From: Polyodon spathula
Taxonomy: Eukaryota > Chordata > Actinopteri > Acipenseriformes > Polyodontidae
Length of the DNA stretch: 64,000 nucleotides
Direction: 5' to 3'
Assembly (NCBI RefSeq): GCF_017654505.1
Contig: NC_054537.1
Coordinates: 61,808,145 to 61,872,144 of the forward strand
Both the position numbers and the translations under genes were made by a program. Positions 32,400 to 44,699 of the stretch are shown here, piece after piece. Below the pieces are notes generated by a model. That model was not told the DNA's origin. It saw only the letters and a program-made list of their open reading frames with translations, and made no database searches. Within the stretch, counting starts at the first letter, position 1. Each line of letters opens with the position of its first letter.

Positions 32400-33560
32400 T
32401 TGACATAATGTGAATGCTTTAATTAAGGTGGGAAGTCATATTTATAAACTAGATATGCAGAGACTTGTGTGCACTTTTTCTGAGAACTTTACTTGAAATT
32501 CAATGAGCCTATACCTGGATAACTCTTCTTTGAGCAGATTGAGCAGGCGGTGCTACAGTACATAAATTCGAGTTGGTTAAGAACTGATGAAAGATAGAGA
32601 AAAAAGAGTTTTAGCAATTTAACTGCAGGTGATAAACTCTGTAAAAGTGTGTTCTTTAAAACAGTGGGCTGTCTACAGAAGTCTATTCCAATTTAAGAAA
32701 GATAGTGTGTTAAATTACATGTTATGTTTAAATTTCGAAGGCCTTCCATAGAACAATGTACTATCATGTACTTTATTATGTACATTTTTTTCTGTTTTTA
32801 ATTGGATTGGATATAACACTTTACTTGACTGAAAATGTAAAAAGGATGTTTGAATATGAGCTGTCAGCCATTTGGATGTTAAAAGCAGGAAATGCAAATA
32901 TATATGGCTGGTGCCATAGACCCCGATAAGCACTAATCTTGATCTACCTCATGTTATTTTTGGTAAGGTAACCCAAGATTAGTGCTAATTGGGGTTTCGG
33001 ATAATTATAAGGTATATTTTTTCACTCTGGTTCAAAGACTATGTAGGTTGTTTGCACAACACACGCATTTTGTGTTTTAAGGATGACAGTTGTGATTTAA
33101 GTCATCTAGATTTGTGTTGCCATTCTGGGTTCTGTTCACATGGATTAAAAGAACAGTAGGCAGTAAAACATTTATGTCTTAAACAATTCACTATATATTC
33201 CGTTTTTTTAAGGAATGTAGAATTTTACCAACATGTCTTGAAAATTGATATTGTTTAATTAGTCACATTTAAGTCTTAAATAGCATACAGCTGTGCGAAT
33301 AAGGGCTTATTTTGTGCCTTATGATGCTTTTATTTATTTTATTTTACAAATGTTTTAATTATTTTAGGAACTTTATGAAAAAAAATTATCTGAAATGTTC
33401 TTATTTTTAGAATATTCAATGGTAATAACACAATTCCTTTTTCTCTGCCATAAGCATTTAATAACTTTATAGCCAGTTTTTGGTTGGTTGTCATTTTTAT
33501 TTTGAAAAATGGCAAAAAATATATATAAATTTAAACAAATAAAGACCAACAATGGGGAAG
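32400..33560. other. Stretch without a gene between two convergent pseudogenes
   Basis: AT-rich. The notable part is the inverted repeat at 32921-32994. Confidence 0.5.
32921..32994. repeat. Imperfect inverted repeat, 28-bp arms
   Basis: CCCCGATAAGCACTAATCTTG (from 32921) is mirrored by CCAAGATTAGTGCTAATTGGGG ending at 32994, with about a 19-bp loop. The central 13 bases GCACTAATCTTG/CAAGATTAGTGC pair perfectly. It could be a tiny MITE or the ends of a larger element. Confidence 0.75.
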
Positions 33561-33561
33561 A

Positions 33562-34900
33562 TTATAGCACATTCCCTATTTCCTCTTTGAAAGTGATGTA
33601 GAGATGTGTGGCTTGGTCTATATCACCCGGTGGATCAAGTCCACATTCATCCATCAGAAGGCAGCACAGTTCAAATACAGTTTTGTCACAGGGATAGTTT
33701 CTCCTTGTGAGGCATTTCTCTTCACAATTCAAAATGTCATCCCTGCTGCTGGGACAGAGATGATCAACAACTCCATAGAGATGTGTAAGGGTGCACATTA
33801 TGAGCGGTGGATCGTGAGGTGTAGTTCGGTTTCTCTGAGCACCAATGGGATGGGTGTATATTATGAGCGGTGGATCGTGAGGTGTAGTTAGGTTTCTCTG
33901 AGCACAAATGGGATGGGTGTACATTATGAGCAGTGGATTGTGAGGTGTAGTTCGGTTTCTCTGAGCACCAATGGGATGGGTGTACATTATGAGCAGTGGA
34001 TCGTGAGGTGTAGTTCGGTTTCTCTGAGCACCAATGGGATGGGTGTACATTATGAGCAGTGGATCGTGAGGTGTAGTTCGGTTTCTCTGAGCACCAATGG
34101 GATGGGTGTACGTATTCTTTGCGTTTAACTATGAACAAGGTGAAATAGAGTATTGTACAGTGCATGATGTTTCTATTTTTTATCAATGTGGAGCTAATTT
34201 AAAAAGACTTGTGATACACCTTGTGTACAAACTATGTCTAAAAAATATCAACACATTACAGGACTATGAAGTATTGTTATACTATAACCATAAAATAATA
34301 ATAATAATAATAATTAATAACCTGTAATATTTTCATGTAACAAAACTGGATCAGAGACTTGTCAAGAAAATCCCCTGTGAATTGATCCTCTTCCTTCAGC
34401 ACTTGTAAAACACCAGAAACATATTTGCCAGCAAAACGATCAGTGGCATTGCGACAAAGAGATCGCTGCATTTGTTCCACATGGATGCTTTCCATTCCAC
34501 GATCTGCACAGACCCTTTTTGGACAGCCGGCCCCTGTAAAATAAGCTGCTATTAGTCTGGGGTCACTGCTACTTGAGTAGACCTCAAGCCAGATGACACT
34601 ACATGAAAAGCCATCCATGCATCCATTTATACAGAGACCATTACAGCTTAAGCTTGTTGTAAGAATCAAAGTGCCAAATAAAATTTGGACCAGGGTTATT
34701 GTATACTCGTCACCTAATCCTCCGATGACTTTGGTGCGTCATACCAATGGCTCAATCATTTTTAACAAAAGCCTTCCGGTTTCTCATTTCACAACAAGCC
34801 CACGCTGAATGCTTCTTCTGCAATGTTGCCTGGAGTATTCTGAGGCTTACAGTAAAGCTGTGTCCAATGAAAAGAAGTTCTAGAATTTCTGAAGTCCTAA
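33562..34900 (-). pseudogene. Integrase-core (DDE) transposase-like pseudogene
   Basis: Minus-strand blocks in order: YNNPGPNFIWHFDSYNKLK (catalytic Asp region, about 34690), after a frameshift NGLCINGCMDGFS and VIWLEVYSSSSDPRLIAAYF, CADRGMESIHVEQMQR (second Asp), LKEEDQFTGDFLDKSLIQFCY, then, beyond an interruption, LYGVVDHLCPSSRDDIL, CDKTVFELCCLLMDECGLDP and DQATHLYITF to the stop at 33562. This is the rve-type integrase-core protein common in animal genomes as a DNA transposon gene, perhaps of the IS3EU type. The Glu-containing part is lost, replaced by other sequence and the 63-bp array. Inactive. Confidence 0.65.
33786..34115. repeat. 63-bp tandem array
   Basis: Five units with an exact 63-bp period (TTCTCTGAGCACCAATGGGA recurs at 33831, 33894 and so on). 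63 bp is 21 codons, and both strands stay open through the array (minus strand MYTHPIGAQRNRTTPHDP repeats). Confidence 0.92.
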
Positions 34901-36870
34901 ACTAAAGTAAAGCGATGTCACATTGTCCAGTTAACCCGCCATCTTCACCAATCAGTTTAGTTATCACTTTGTTGTTAACTGTAGACCGCTCTGATCTCCT
35001 TCACATACTGGTTACAGCATTCTGGATTCTAGAACTGCATTCTTGCGCTACCCACCAGCTATATCCACCATTATCACGTACATACGAGAAACTTCTGTAG
35101 AAATGGTAATAAAAGCAAATAATAAACATGTACTTGGAGTATCTTATAACATAGCTTTAACTATTTAGTTTGTTCTACTTCTATACCATTTATGTCCTTT
35201 TGAGTCAGTGTGATGCCATATTTTGCTTGTCCTCCCATGCACTGCTTTGTAATTGCCAGTGGTAAAACAGTCAACAAGCCTAGGACGCAGAGAAAGGACT
35301 GGAATCTGACAGTTTGTTATAGTCTTTTCAAGCCTAGCATCAAGCATGTCACCAATGCAATAATAATTTTGAAAGCTGGAGACATGCTGTTGCTGCATCT
35401 ATGGTCAAAGCCCTCCATTACCTATACTATTTGTGCAATTTCATCCCCATTGGCTTAATTAGTTACAGAAGCAATAACACACAAAAGGGTGTTCAAATAT
35501 GGCCCAATATATGCAGACCTAGGGTTGTTGTTCGGCACAAGGCAAAACCAAGTGTCGTTAAACAGACAATGCCTGCTGATTTTTGGTATCGACTTTGGAG
35601 CTTGGAGTCACTCTTTTACCTTTTTCTCCCAGTGTGGCCATAACAATAAAAAAATTACCATGAGGAATTATAGAAACAGCATCAAACCAATTTTATTTTG
35701 CACTAGGCAATTAAATCTGGGATCAGGCAGGAGAATTCCTTGCATTGCCCTTTTTTAAGGACACTTAAACTGCTCAGATTAAAGCCAGGGCATTAGTTTT
35801 AGGATTGCAGAAATTTCAAAAAGAAGCGCAAAGCTTAAGGCAGGAGCTGGAGCAGCGATTGTGGCTTCTTGGTGCAGTTGTGGCAGCAGGAAATCAATCA
35901 CGAGATTACTGATTGCTTTTTTTCACTCTCTGCAGCTGAGGATGAAGTTTGGTACCCGATGGTGCCTGAAAGTCTTGTATCTGTCCTTGTTCCTCTCATC
36001 GAGATGTGAAAGCAGACTTTGTAAGGCCTATTATATAGTCAGTCTTGATGATAAATGACAAAACCTGATGTACATGTAAAAGCCACAATCCTTTAGAAAG
36101 GCTGTACTGTACTGTACTGTATACTAATTTTATTGTGAAAAACAAGTAATCTTAATAGGCCAAAACACAAGTTCTTTATTGAAAACACACATACAGTAGG
36201 ACCATTTCAGGCACTGTATTTTTTTTTTTATTCAGGAGCAGAAAAAGTTTTATTTTTATTATTTGATAAATATTAATGCACATTATTAACACAATAAATT
36301 TGTTATTCTGGTTTGCGTAGTTTGAAAGAATGATTATTTCTCAGTCAGCCTGCAGTATACTGTAATACAATTTAACACAATACCACCAGATCTTGGTACA
36401 AATCAGTAATCATGCAGAATTATTTTACAGCTGTTATGTCATGGCAAATTTCTCCCCCTCTATAATATATATTTACAAATGTTATTAACTTACATTAAAA
36501 ACTACAAAATAACAGCACTATCAGTTGTGTGTCAGTAAAAAAGAAACACAATTTGTCAAAATGTACTCAAATTTGATTCAGGTTTTTCAATGTTACAAAT
36601 AACTGAGCTATGGCTAAATATGTAAAGCATATTTATTATGCATGCATATATATGGTTTCATTACCATTATATATCATAAGTAAACCATATTTTATGTATT
36701 TTTTTATTTACTGTAAAGGACTCTTAATCACAAAAGGATTACAATTAAAAGCCATAAAACAAAAATATGAGAAAAGCATGCCCATGTGTAGCATGCATAC
36801 CACTTCAAGACATGCCTTTATGCCTTAAAAAAGTTTATCACAGTTATTTTTCATGGTCATTTTGCAGGGT
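34901..36870. other. Stretch without a recognised gene
   Basis: May hold the degraded N-terminal part of the integrase-core gene, but no motif was recognised. Microrepeat CTGTA near 36104-36123. Confidence 0.4.
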
Positions 36871-36879
36871 CCATTTGCA

Positions 36880-37353
36880 GGGTCCAGAATAAATGGCTTA
36901 AACAATACTATGTAGGCTGGGCAACCACCTTCACTAGAAGTAGTCAAAATACAGGCTTAAAGAACTCACAAAACTCCCTTCACCAAACAAATGTTTTCTC
37001 ATTGCTTTTATACAGGTGGACAATAACAATCAGCACTCAATTATCTAATATGAGAATGGCCTCCTGTGATTGTTGGCAGGGGAAGATTTAACCCCATCTC
37101 TGCCAACCTTACACACTATTTACAGCAGCAGGGCTTCTGCCCAGCCACAGTCCTTTACACTAATTTAATATCAGTGTAAGTATTTTTTTTTACAACTGTT
37201 AACTCCATGAAAAACAATAATGCAACTTTTAGGGCCATTTTAAGCAAATTTCATCAACAGCAAGCTTTAGTTGAGCTACTCTGTGAAAAAGTTGCTTGAA
37301 AAATTGACAGAAACTTAAAAGCCATGAAATGCCAGGCAACTTTCATGCTGTAT
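36880..37353. repeat. Duplicated block A (LTR part plus about 200 bp flank)
   Basis: Nearly identical to 38556-39013. Includes LTR sequence ending CTGCCCAGCCACA at 37149 and continues with GTCCTTTACACTAATTTAAT, so the duplication extends past the LTR end. Confidence 0.85.
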
Positions 37354-38449
37354 ATATGTTCTACAATATATACGAGAGAATCTGTCTGTTTTTAATAAAG
37401 CTGCTGCAATTCCCTTTAAATTATGTAGAGGATTTCAAGAGGATACTTGGCAGGAACTGGTAGCATTCAGCAGAAACCTCCTGGGAAATGAGTGAGGATG
37501 ACTTATCGTGTTAACCTGGAAGGCTGGTCGATTGTAATCTATAAAAGCATGATTTGCAGTGCAGAACCTATTGGTCAAGCATCCTCTCCAAGAGCTAGCC
37601 TCAACATGCACCTCATGGCTCGATATTTAATGTATAAACAATCCTTGTTCAAATAAATTGGCAATAATGAGTCTCCATTTAAATAACACACATTCTGTGT
37701 GTACAATATAACTGTATCTGCAACAACAACAAAAAACAGATACTGGTTACATACCAGCTTACACAGACATAGTTTACTGTTCATTACTGTTTGTGTTAAT
37801 CTATTTCATTGTATCTTATATGCGAGTGAAAAACACTTCTAACACTGCTTAGCTAACATACTTTAAATTTTATGTAAATGAAAGTTTTATTTTTACCCAA
37901 AAAGGACGGTATTTCAAGATTTCAAGGTTGATATCATCTGAATGCATTTATATAATTTTTAGAGCATTTTGCAGCACCAGGGGATCCCCGTGTGTTGCAT
38001 TACCCACTTATTGCTCTAAGAAATTAGCTGTGGTTTTTGCTATTAATCTTACTATTGTTTTCCCCCAGGGGTGATTTCTTGATCCACTTGTTAAAATGTA
38101 ATGGTCTTTGTGACAGTGCAGAAGCCTTGCTGGTGTGAATAGTATGTGGGTAATGTAAGCTTAGCAGGGATGGGGTTAAATGGACACCCCCTCACAGCCC
38201 CAGGAGTCACAAAGGGAGTTAAATGGGCACCCCTTTTCAAAATCCCGGAGGTAACCAAGGGGGTTAAACGGGCTCCCCCTTACAAAAGCCCTGCGCTTAT
38301 GTGAGGGATTGCCTGTTTAACCCCTCTTGTGACCCCTGGGCTTTTGTAAGGGGACGCCTGTTTAACCATCTTTGTGCCCCCTGGGCTTCTCGGAAGGTGG
38401 TCCGCTCACCTCCTTCGACCATGGTGGTCCTTGGTCTTGTGTCAGGGGT

Positions 38450-38476
38450 GCCCGTTTAATCCCACTACTGACATCA
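38450..38476 (-). promoter_or_regulatory. Primer-binding-like site by the 38477 LTR
   Basis: Minus-strand TGATGTCAGTAGTGGGATT resembles the tRNA-Leu site of the zinc-knuckle elements. It suggests the flanking 38100-38470 sequence is the 5' internal region of a related, decayed element. Confidence 0.5.
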
Positions 38477-39013
38477 CTTGTGGTAGAATAGCTGCAGTTC
38501 AAGCACAAGTGTGCACATTTATTAAAACAAACAACAAATAAACAGGGCTCAGGGTCTAAAATAAAAGGCTTAAACAATACTATGTAGGCTGGGCAACCAA
38601 TTCACTAGAAGTAGTCAAAATACAGGCTTAAAGAACTCACAAAACTTCCTTCACAAAACAAATGTTTTCTCACTGCTTTGATACAGGTGGACAATAACAA
38701 TCAGCACTCAATTATCTAATGGCCTCCTGTGATTGTTGGCAGGGACAGATTTAACCCCATCTCTGTCAACCTTACACACTATTTACAGCAGAAAGGCTTC
38801 TGCCCAGCCACAGTCCTTTACACTAATTTAATATCAGTGTAAGTATTTTTTTTACAACTGTTAACTCCATGAAAAACAATAATGCAACTTTTAGGGCCAT
38901 TTTAAGCAAATTTCACCAACAGCTAGCTTTAGTTGAGCTACTCTGTGAAAAAGTTGCTTGAAAAATTGACAGAAACTTTAAAGCTATGAAACGCCAGGCA
39001 ACTTTCATGCTGT
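38477..39013. repeat. LTR and duplicated block B
   Basis: Starts TGTGGTAGAATAGCTG, carries TAGGCTGGGCAACCAATTCAC, and ends CCAGCCACA at about 38814. The following 200 bp equal 37150-37353. Confidence 0.75.
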
Positions 39014-39507
39014 TTTTTCTGGCAACTGTGACATGACACATTCAAACAATTTTTACCATGTTTCTCAGATCAAGATGCTGTAATATTATTGTTGAAAAAA
39101 GTACCCTAAAACTAATTGCTTTTTATACAAGCTTTGTGCAGAAGTCTCTGAGATATCTCGGTACCATTGTACATTGCAAATGCCAGTTACTTTTTCTTTT
39201 TTTAGGTTGCATTCATGCTGGCTAAAGTAAGCCCTTCCTTCCCCACCCCCATCACCCTGAGCTAAAAGACGTCTACTGAAAAAAATAGATATGGAAATTA
39301 ATAATAAAAGCCGTTTAGAAGCCTATACAAAAATGCTTTCTACTGTCTAATTCAGGTCCCATCAGAACAGATTGCCTGCAGGACCAATTCAGAATTAAAC
39401 TGCTGAGATAGACAGCGTGGCTGCAGAAAGTGAATTTACCTCCATCCCTAAAGATTATCTTCTGCTCTGGAGCTTAGTTATGAATCTTAGGAAGTCCAAT
39501 TGTCGGT

Positions 39508-39577
39508 GTAGGGGGGGCGGGGGGGTTGGGGTGGGGGGTAGGGGGGGGGGGGGGGGGGGGGGGGGGTGGGGGTGGGG
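39508..39577 (+). repeat. Poly-G tract
   Basis: 70 bases almost entirely G, with several G4+ runs separated by single T or C bases, so it is G-quadruplex capable. The length in the assembly may be unreliable. Confidence 0.9.
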
Positions 39578-39599
39578 TGGACTTTCATTAAATTATATT

Positions 39600-40340
39600 A
39601 AAAACCAAAACCAACTGTGAGGGTCTGGAAGTGGAATCTTTTAGATCCTTTTCCTTTTAAAATAATAAAACCAAAAATACTAATAACAGTCCCATAGAAT
39701 CCAACAATAGGGCCAAATGAGGATAAAAGAGCAAAGGCAGGTGTGAATGTGCTGTTTCTCTGTGTCTGATCAGCAACACACGCTGAGCAGGTTGAGCAAG
39801 CACTGTGTTCTCCCTAACCTATCCCTTAAACATACCATTACACACAATGCTTTATACAATTGTAGTTTTTTCCTCAGGGGATGTTTTAGAAGGTTTGTTT
39901 TAGGTGTCCTATCTTGCATTATAAGGCACAGTGTGATGGCTACAATTGGAGTAAAATGAACAGTTCCGGTATACACTGCACTTCTGCTCCCAAGACTTGT
40001 CAAGTTAAAAAATACTAAATATTATAAAGAAAGTAGTTTTATTCAGGAACGTCATATAAGCATCTACACAACCGAACCAGTGTAAATAAACAAACATTTG
40101 AACAGCAATGTGTTTATATATAGACATATTATATAAAGCGAAACCTCAAAAAATGGTAAAAAATGAACTAAACTAATATTTGAAAATAAATGTGTGCATA
40201 TACAGGTACATCATTTACATACAAAACTGTACAACTGAAACAGTGTAAATAAGTATCCAATTTTTTTTGCCTACATAACAAAGCACATAAACGCAACTAT
40301 GAATAAACAACATTTGTACAGAATGGGCTTCATTTACAAT
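39600..40340. other. Stretch without a gene
   Basis: No coding match on either strand. Confidence 0.5.
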
Positions 40341-40469
40341 TGTTTACAAAGTCTAAGTGTTGGCACAAATCGTACAGATCCTGCGCTTTTCAACATATAC
40401 AATACATTTGCCATATTTTGCACAGCTATCAACAGTCTTGTTGCCATTACATTTTATAATCTGGCATTG

Positions 40470-40914
40470 TTTGGCATTGTTTCTGGCATTCTGCCATTGT
40501 TTGTAGCAGAGAATGCTATTGTCAATGATGCAGGTCCAGAGTTCAGATACCAGGGCAAATTTATCATTTTGAAGTCGGGCGCTTCTGATTTGCTTTAGAT
40601 CAAAACGCGGAAAATCGCAAAATTTCACAAAAAAGATTCCTGGCATTGTCTCTGGAAAAAAAAGCAACTCCCCACTTACTGGACCTCAAACTGTACGGTG
40701 ACAGGCTACTGCCACCAAATGCCCCCCGGGCATGTACTAGTGCAATGAGAGCTTCTAATTCCTGCAAGGGCATTGACCAGAAATCATCTTGTAGTTGTCG
40801 GTGGGCTTCTACTTCAGTGCAACATTGTTTGTGGTGAAGCGTATGCATGTCAATCAATAGGTGAAAAGCACTCTTTGCACTCTCAATGTTGCATTTTGCA
40901 CCCTCTTCGCGCAC
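40470..40914 (-). pseudogene. piggyBac-like transposase fragment
   Basis: The minus strand reads LQDDFWSMPLQELEALIALV, SLRSSKWGVAFFS, and after a frameshift near 40650 RFDLKQIRSARLQNDKFALV and IDNSILCYK. This is the N-terminal half of the PGBD-type transposase, ending just before the first catalytic Asp region, after which the sequence diverges. No inverted termini were found. Confidence 0.65.
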
Positions 40915-40999
40915 TTCACTGGCATTCTGTGTGTCATCTTTTCAAGAAATTGCTAATCAAGGCCTCATCCTAATTATTTTCAGCTAAAGAGTGTCTCAC

Positions 41000-41630
41000 C
41001 TCCTGCTGACAAAAACATGCTGGCAAACTAAGTCTGTATATTTTTTTTTTCATGTAGTCCGTGAATAAGAATGTTTTTTTTACTGTTAGAGTAAGTAGCT
41101 TCAAATTAGATTCTCATATCTTTTTTGTATTTTCTTAACTATTTTATGGAGCAGGCAATTATTCAGAGTGGTTCTGGCTTCTGTTATTATTATTATAATT
41201 AACCTGGCTTTGAGCTACTTTGAGCTTGTCTAAAAAACCCTTTAAAAAAGCTACATGAAAGTATTAACAGAAATTAACAAAAACAAAGCATATTCGTGGA
41301 AATAAAGGCATCTCTGATTGAAATGTTCGAAAAACTGATATGGTTACTCTGTGCTGGAGCTTGATGAAGAACATGTCAAAGTTTGTGTATTGATTATTAA
41401 ACCTGCACTAGGATTCTTACAGAAAATGTGTAATCAATGCCACTTAGTTAAATGCTTGTCCCAATTTTTTTATTTTTTTTTTTAAATTTTTTAAATTAGC
41501 TAGTGTTTTACCGTTCAAAAAGTTGTAGTCCTTTCACAGGCAAACAAGGACAATTTTTTCATGTGATTAAAAACAGGCAGGGGCCACACCGTGTTAAGAT
41601 GTTTATAAAATAATAAACAATAAATATTAT
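41000..41630. other. Stretch without a gene
   Basis: AT-rich, nothing recognised. Confidence 0.5.
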
Positions 41631-41645
41631 AATATACATATATAT

Positions 41646-41649
<4 letters not shown>

Positions 41650-41729
<80 letters not shown>
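41650..41729. repeat. (TA)n microsatellite
   Basis: About 40 TA units running directly into the Tc1 terminus at 41730. Confidence 0.95.
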
Positions 41730-41734
<5 letters not shown>

Positions 41735-42840
41735 TGCCTTGAAAAAGTATTCAGCCCCCATCCCTTTTTTCACATTTAAGAGTCTCAGATTCTGAATTTG
41801 AAATAGATTAAAATAGGATTTTTTCCCACTGATCTACAAAGCCTTGAGCACCGTGTCAAATCAAAAGAAATTCCAAAAGCTTTCAACAATTTACTAAAAA
41901 TAAAAAAACGGAAATGATCAGATTAAAAAAGTATTCATACCCTTTGTAATTGCAAGCCTAAATTTGCTCAGGTGCAATATATTACCTCAACAAGTCATGT
42001 AATTTGTTGATGGACTCCACCATGTGTAAGAAATTAGTGGATCGCCTGCTTTAAATTAATCTGTGAGGGTAAATACCGCTCTCTCTGTATGGTCCCACAG
42101 TATGGTAGAAACTTTCAAAAGAAAGAATCAAGATGAAAGAGCATTCTAAGCAAGTCAGGGATGTTATTATAGAGAAGCACAAATCTAGGGAAAGGTACAA
42201 AACTATTTCAAAGGCATTGAACATCCCTCGGAGCTCAGTGCAGTCCATCGTACAGAAGTGGGAAAAATACGAAACTACCACCACACTGCATAGATCAGGC
42301 CGCCCCTCTAAACTTAGTAGCCAGACAAGAAGGGCACTTAGGGAAACTCTGACTGAGTTTCAAGTTTTAAGGAAGTTTAGGGAAACTCTGAATGGGTTAC
42401 AGAAGTCAGTGGCTGTGATGGACAATGATGTTCATGTATCAACAATCTCCAAGGCATTCCACAAAAAGGGCCTTTATGGGAGAGTGGCAAGGAAGAAGCC
42501 CTAGCTGAAAAAAACCCATATCCTTGCCCGCAAAGAGTTCGCAAAACGTCAGCTAGAAGATACTGCAGTTATGTGGCAGAATGTATTGTGGTCTGATGAG
42601 ACTAAAGTGGAACTTTTTGGCCTGAACGCTGAGCGGTATGTGTGGCACAAATCAAACACTGCACACCAGCCAGGTAACATCATCCCCACTGTAAAGTATG
42701 GCGGGGGTAGCATCATGTTATTGGGATGCTTTTCAGCAGCAGGGACTGGCAATATTGTCAGGATTGATGGGCCCTGTGTATACGCCTTGCAGGCACTATG
42801 CTTGGCCTTGCATCAGTTGATCTCAATGCAAGTAAAAACA
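41730..42840 (+). mobile_element. Tc1 element, 5' part only
   Basis: Begins CACAGTGCCTTGAAAAAGTA right after a TA, the known terminus of a fish Tc1 family. It carries the first two thirds of the transposase and is cut at about 42840, where unrelated sequence starts. No right terminal repeat was found. Confidence 0.8.
42133..42800 (+). pseudogene. Tc1 transposase, truncated
   Basis: Starts MKEHSKQVRDVIIEKHKS. The paired-type helix-turn-helix (KTISKALNIPRSSVQSIVQK) is followed by the GRPSKLS hook and, after a TAG at 42502, [28 protein letters not shown] (first catalytic Asp) and [16 protein letters not shown]. The second Asp and the Glu lie beyond the truncation. The stop codon and lost C-terminus make it inactive. 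Confidence 0.85.
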
Positions 42841-43266
42841 CAAACTTATTAAACAGAAATTGTTTGCGTCCAGTCCAGGTTTTCACGGTAAACCAAAATC
42901 ACTTTTCTGAGGTCTCCAGGCACAGGTACACTCAAGGTAAGTATCACATTCACAATTAATTTTTTTGTAATCCTCAAGTGTTTGCGTAGTAACTGTAGTT
43001 TTGCTCCTTTCAGGTATGCAGGTAAGTATCTCCAGGTTTTGGATATATTTCCACAAGACAAGTTGGCGGTCTTCTGGTCCGAACAGGAACAACAGGTAAG
43101 TTTAGGTTTACTTATTGTTACACAGTCTTTTACTTGAATAATTCACTTTTGTTTTCCTTGGCAGGTGTTTTGGAGACCACTGCTGGTGAAGAGCTGGAAC
43201 CACAGCCCAGCCCTGGTTGCAGTGTCCTGGCTGACTTGTAACACCCGACTTAATAAAAACTAAAAA
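42841..43266. other. Stretch without a gene
   Basis: No coding match. Confidence 0.4.
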
Positions 43267-43271
43267 CAGTC
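43267..43271. repeat. Target site duplication, left (CAGTC)
   Basis: Identical to 43998-44002. Confidence 0.85.
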
Positions 43272-43997
43272 TGTGACAGAGTAGCAAAGTGATTTGTAGT
43301 GCATAGGTGTACAGGAGATGCAATGCGTAAATAGATAACACACAACAAAGTTCACGGTCCAAACAATTCTTTATTTGTTCTTTTTTATAATCCTGGTTGT
43401 TTGGCGTCCGTAAATAATAATCCCTGGCAATACACATGGGTTCAGTCCCGAAATAATAAACACACACGGAACACAAACACGATCACAAGACCAGAGTGAG
43501 TGCTTTGGTGCAAGTGGTGAAATACAATTTATTTGTGAACAGTAGTGCAGTGATGTTTGAGTTAGTGCTAGCCTTTAGCGACAGCTCCCAGCTAGTGTTA
43601 GCTGTCTAACAATGACAAGCAATGACAGAACAACAAAACAAACAAAACACGAAACACTGTTATTGTATATCTGTACTCCTTTTACAGGTCTGTCCATAAA
43701 CATTACATAGGAACAGATTTCTCAGCCACACCCCCTGATAGACCCTCTGTCACGCCCTCTTCGGTAGCGAGTGCAATCACGTATCCTCCAATCCATGACT
43801 GACACCGCATTACCTACCGCATTAAAGCAATGACTTCTGCTATTGGGGCTCCGCCCCCTTTTCCTGGATGGCCGACTTCCGACTGACCCTGGAATGAACT
43901 GTCAAACCATCCAGTCCGGGGCACACTGTTCCTGTTATACCATGCCCTCACAGGTTGGGACAGAGATTGTTGACTTGGATTCATTCGCTCTCTGTCA
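43272..43997 (-). repeat. Solo LTR, 726 bp
   Basis: TGTGACAGAG...CTCTGTCA with a perfect CAGTC duplication. Same family as the LTRs at 22830 and 30085, and the RNase H next to the 22830 copy fixes the sense as minus. Confidence 0.88.
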
Positions 43998-44002
43998 CAG
44001 TC
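43998..44002. repeat. Target site duplication, right (CAGTC)
   Basis: Identical to 43267-43271. Confidence 0.85.
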
Positions 44003-44699
44003 AGATATTTATTTACTGCTGTGATATTGTTCCCCTTTTTAAAACACACAGTCCATTGGGAATGGGTCTGGGTTGCTTTGTTCTAAACCAATAAGCACAC
44101 TTAAATTGTTTACACAAAAGACATATACTTTTAACACAAAGATCCACACAGAAACCAATGTGGATACAGTGCATGGAAATACTGAAGCACAACTTTAAAC
44201 CGTGCAGCATTTAAAACAGTCCAGACAACCATAAACAGTGAGCGTACATATGCAGTACTGTATATACAGCCGTGAGTAAAAACATCCACCCCAACAGAAT
44301 GGTCTTCTTAAAAACATTGTCACACAGAGTTCAGTTTTCAAATCCACTCTCAATTAATTCACACAGAATAATTGTTGGTATGTTTTAGTACTCACATATA
44401 ACTACTTGCGCTTCCTTTTCTGTTGTATATTATGAATCTAAAGAGGAGGTAAACACACAGATATTCCTTCGGTCAAACAGTAACACAGCACTTCTCGCCC
44501 TGTTCCAGTATATCCACACAGGTACCATGGAATAAGGAACGTAACGCCGCCAACCTTGTAACCGCAACTTCGTTTAGGTTTCTTTCTTTCTCTGCTTGCA
44601 AACTCCGTTCTTTCCTATGCTTTGCTTTGCTGCACCCATGCTGCTACACCACCAGACACTCGTACAGCCACATGCCTCCACTGGACCGTAGCACCTTCA

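Noticed and set aside
33613..34128. Plus-strand repeat ORF (SLSTNGMGVHYEQW) as a secreted repeat protein
   Set aside because: It arises from the 63-bp array; the flanking integrase-core homology is on the minus strand.
35165..35643. Overlapping small ORFs on both strands as a host gene
   Set aside because: No recognisable motif, no splice structure, and both strands are open by chance.
36880..38814. A simple full-length LTR element with the two LTRs as its ends
   Set aside because: Sequence identity continues about 200 bp past the LTR end in both copies, which an LTR pair would not show.
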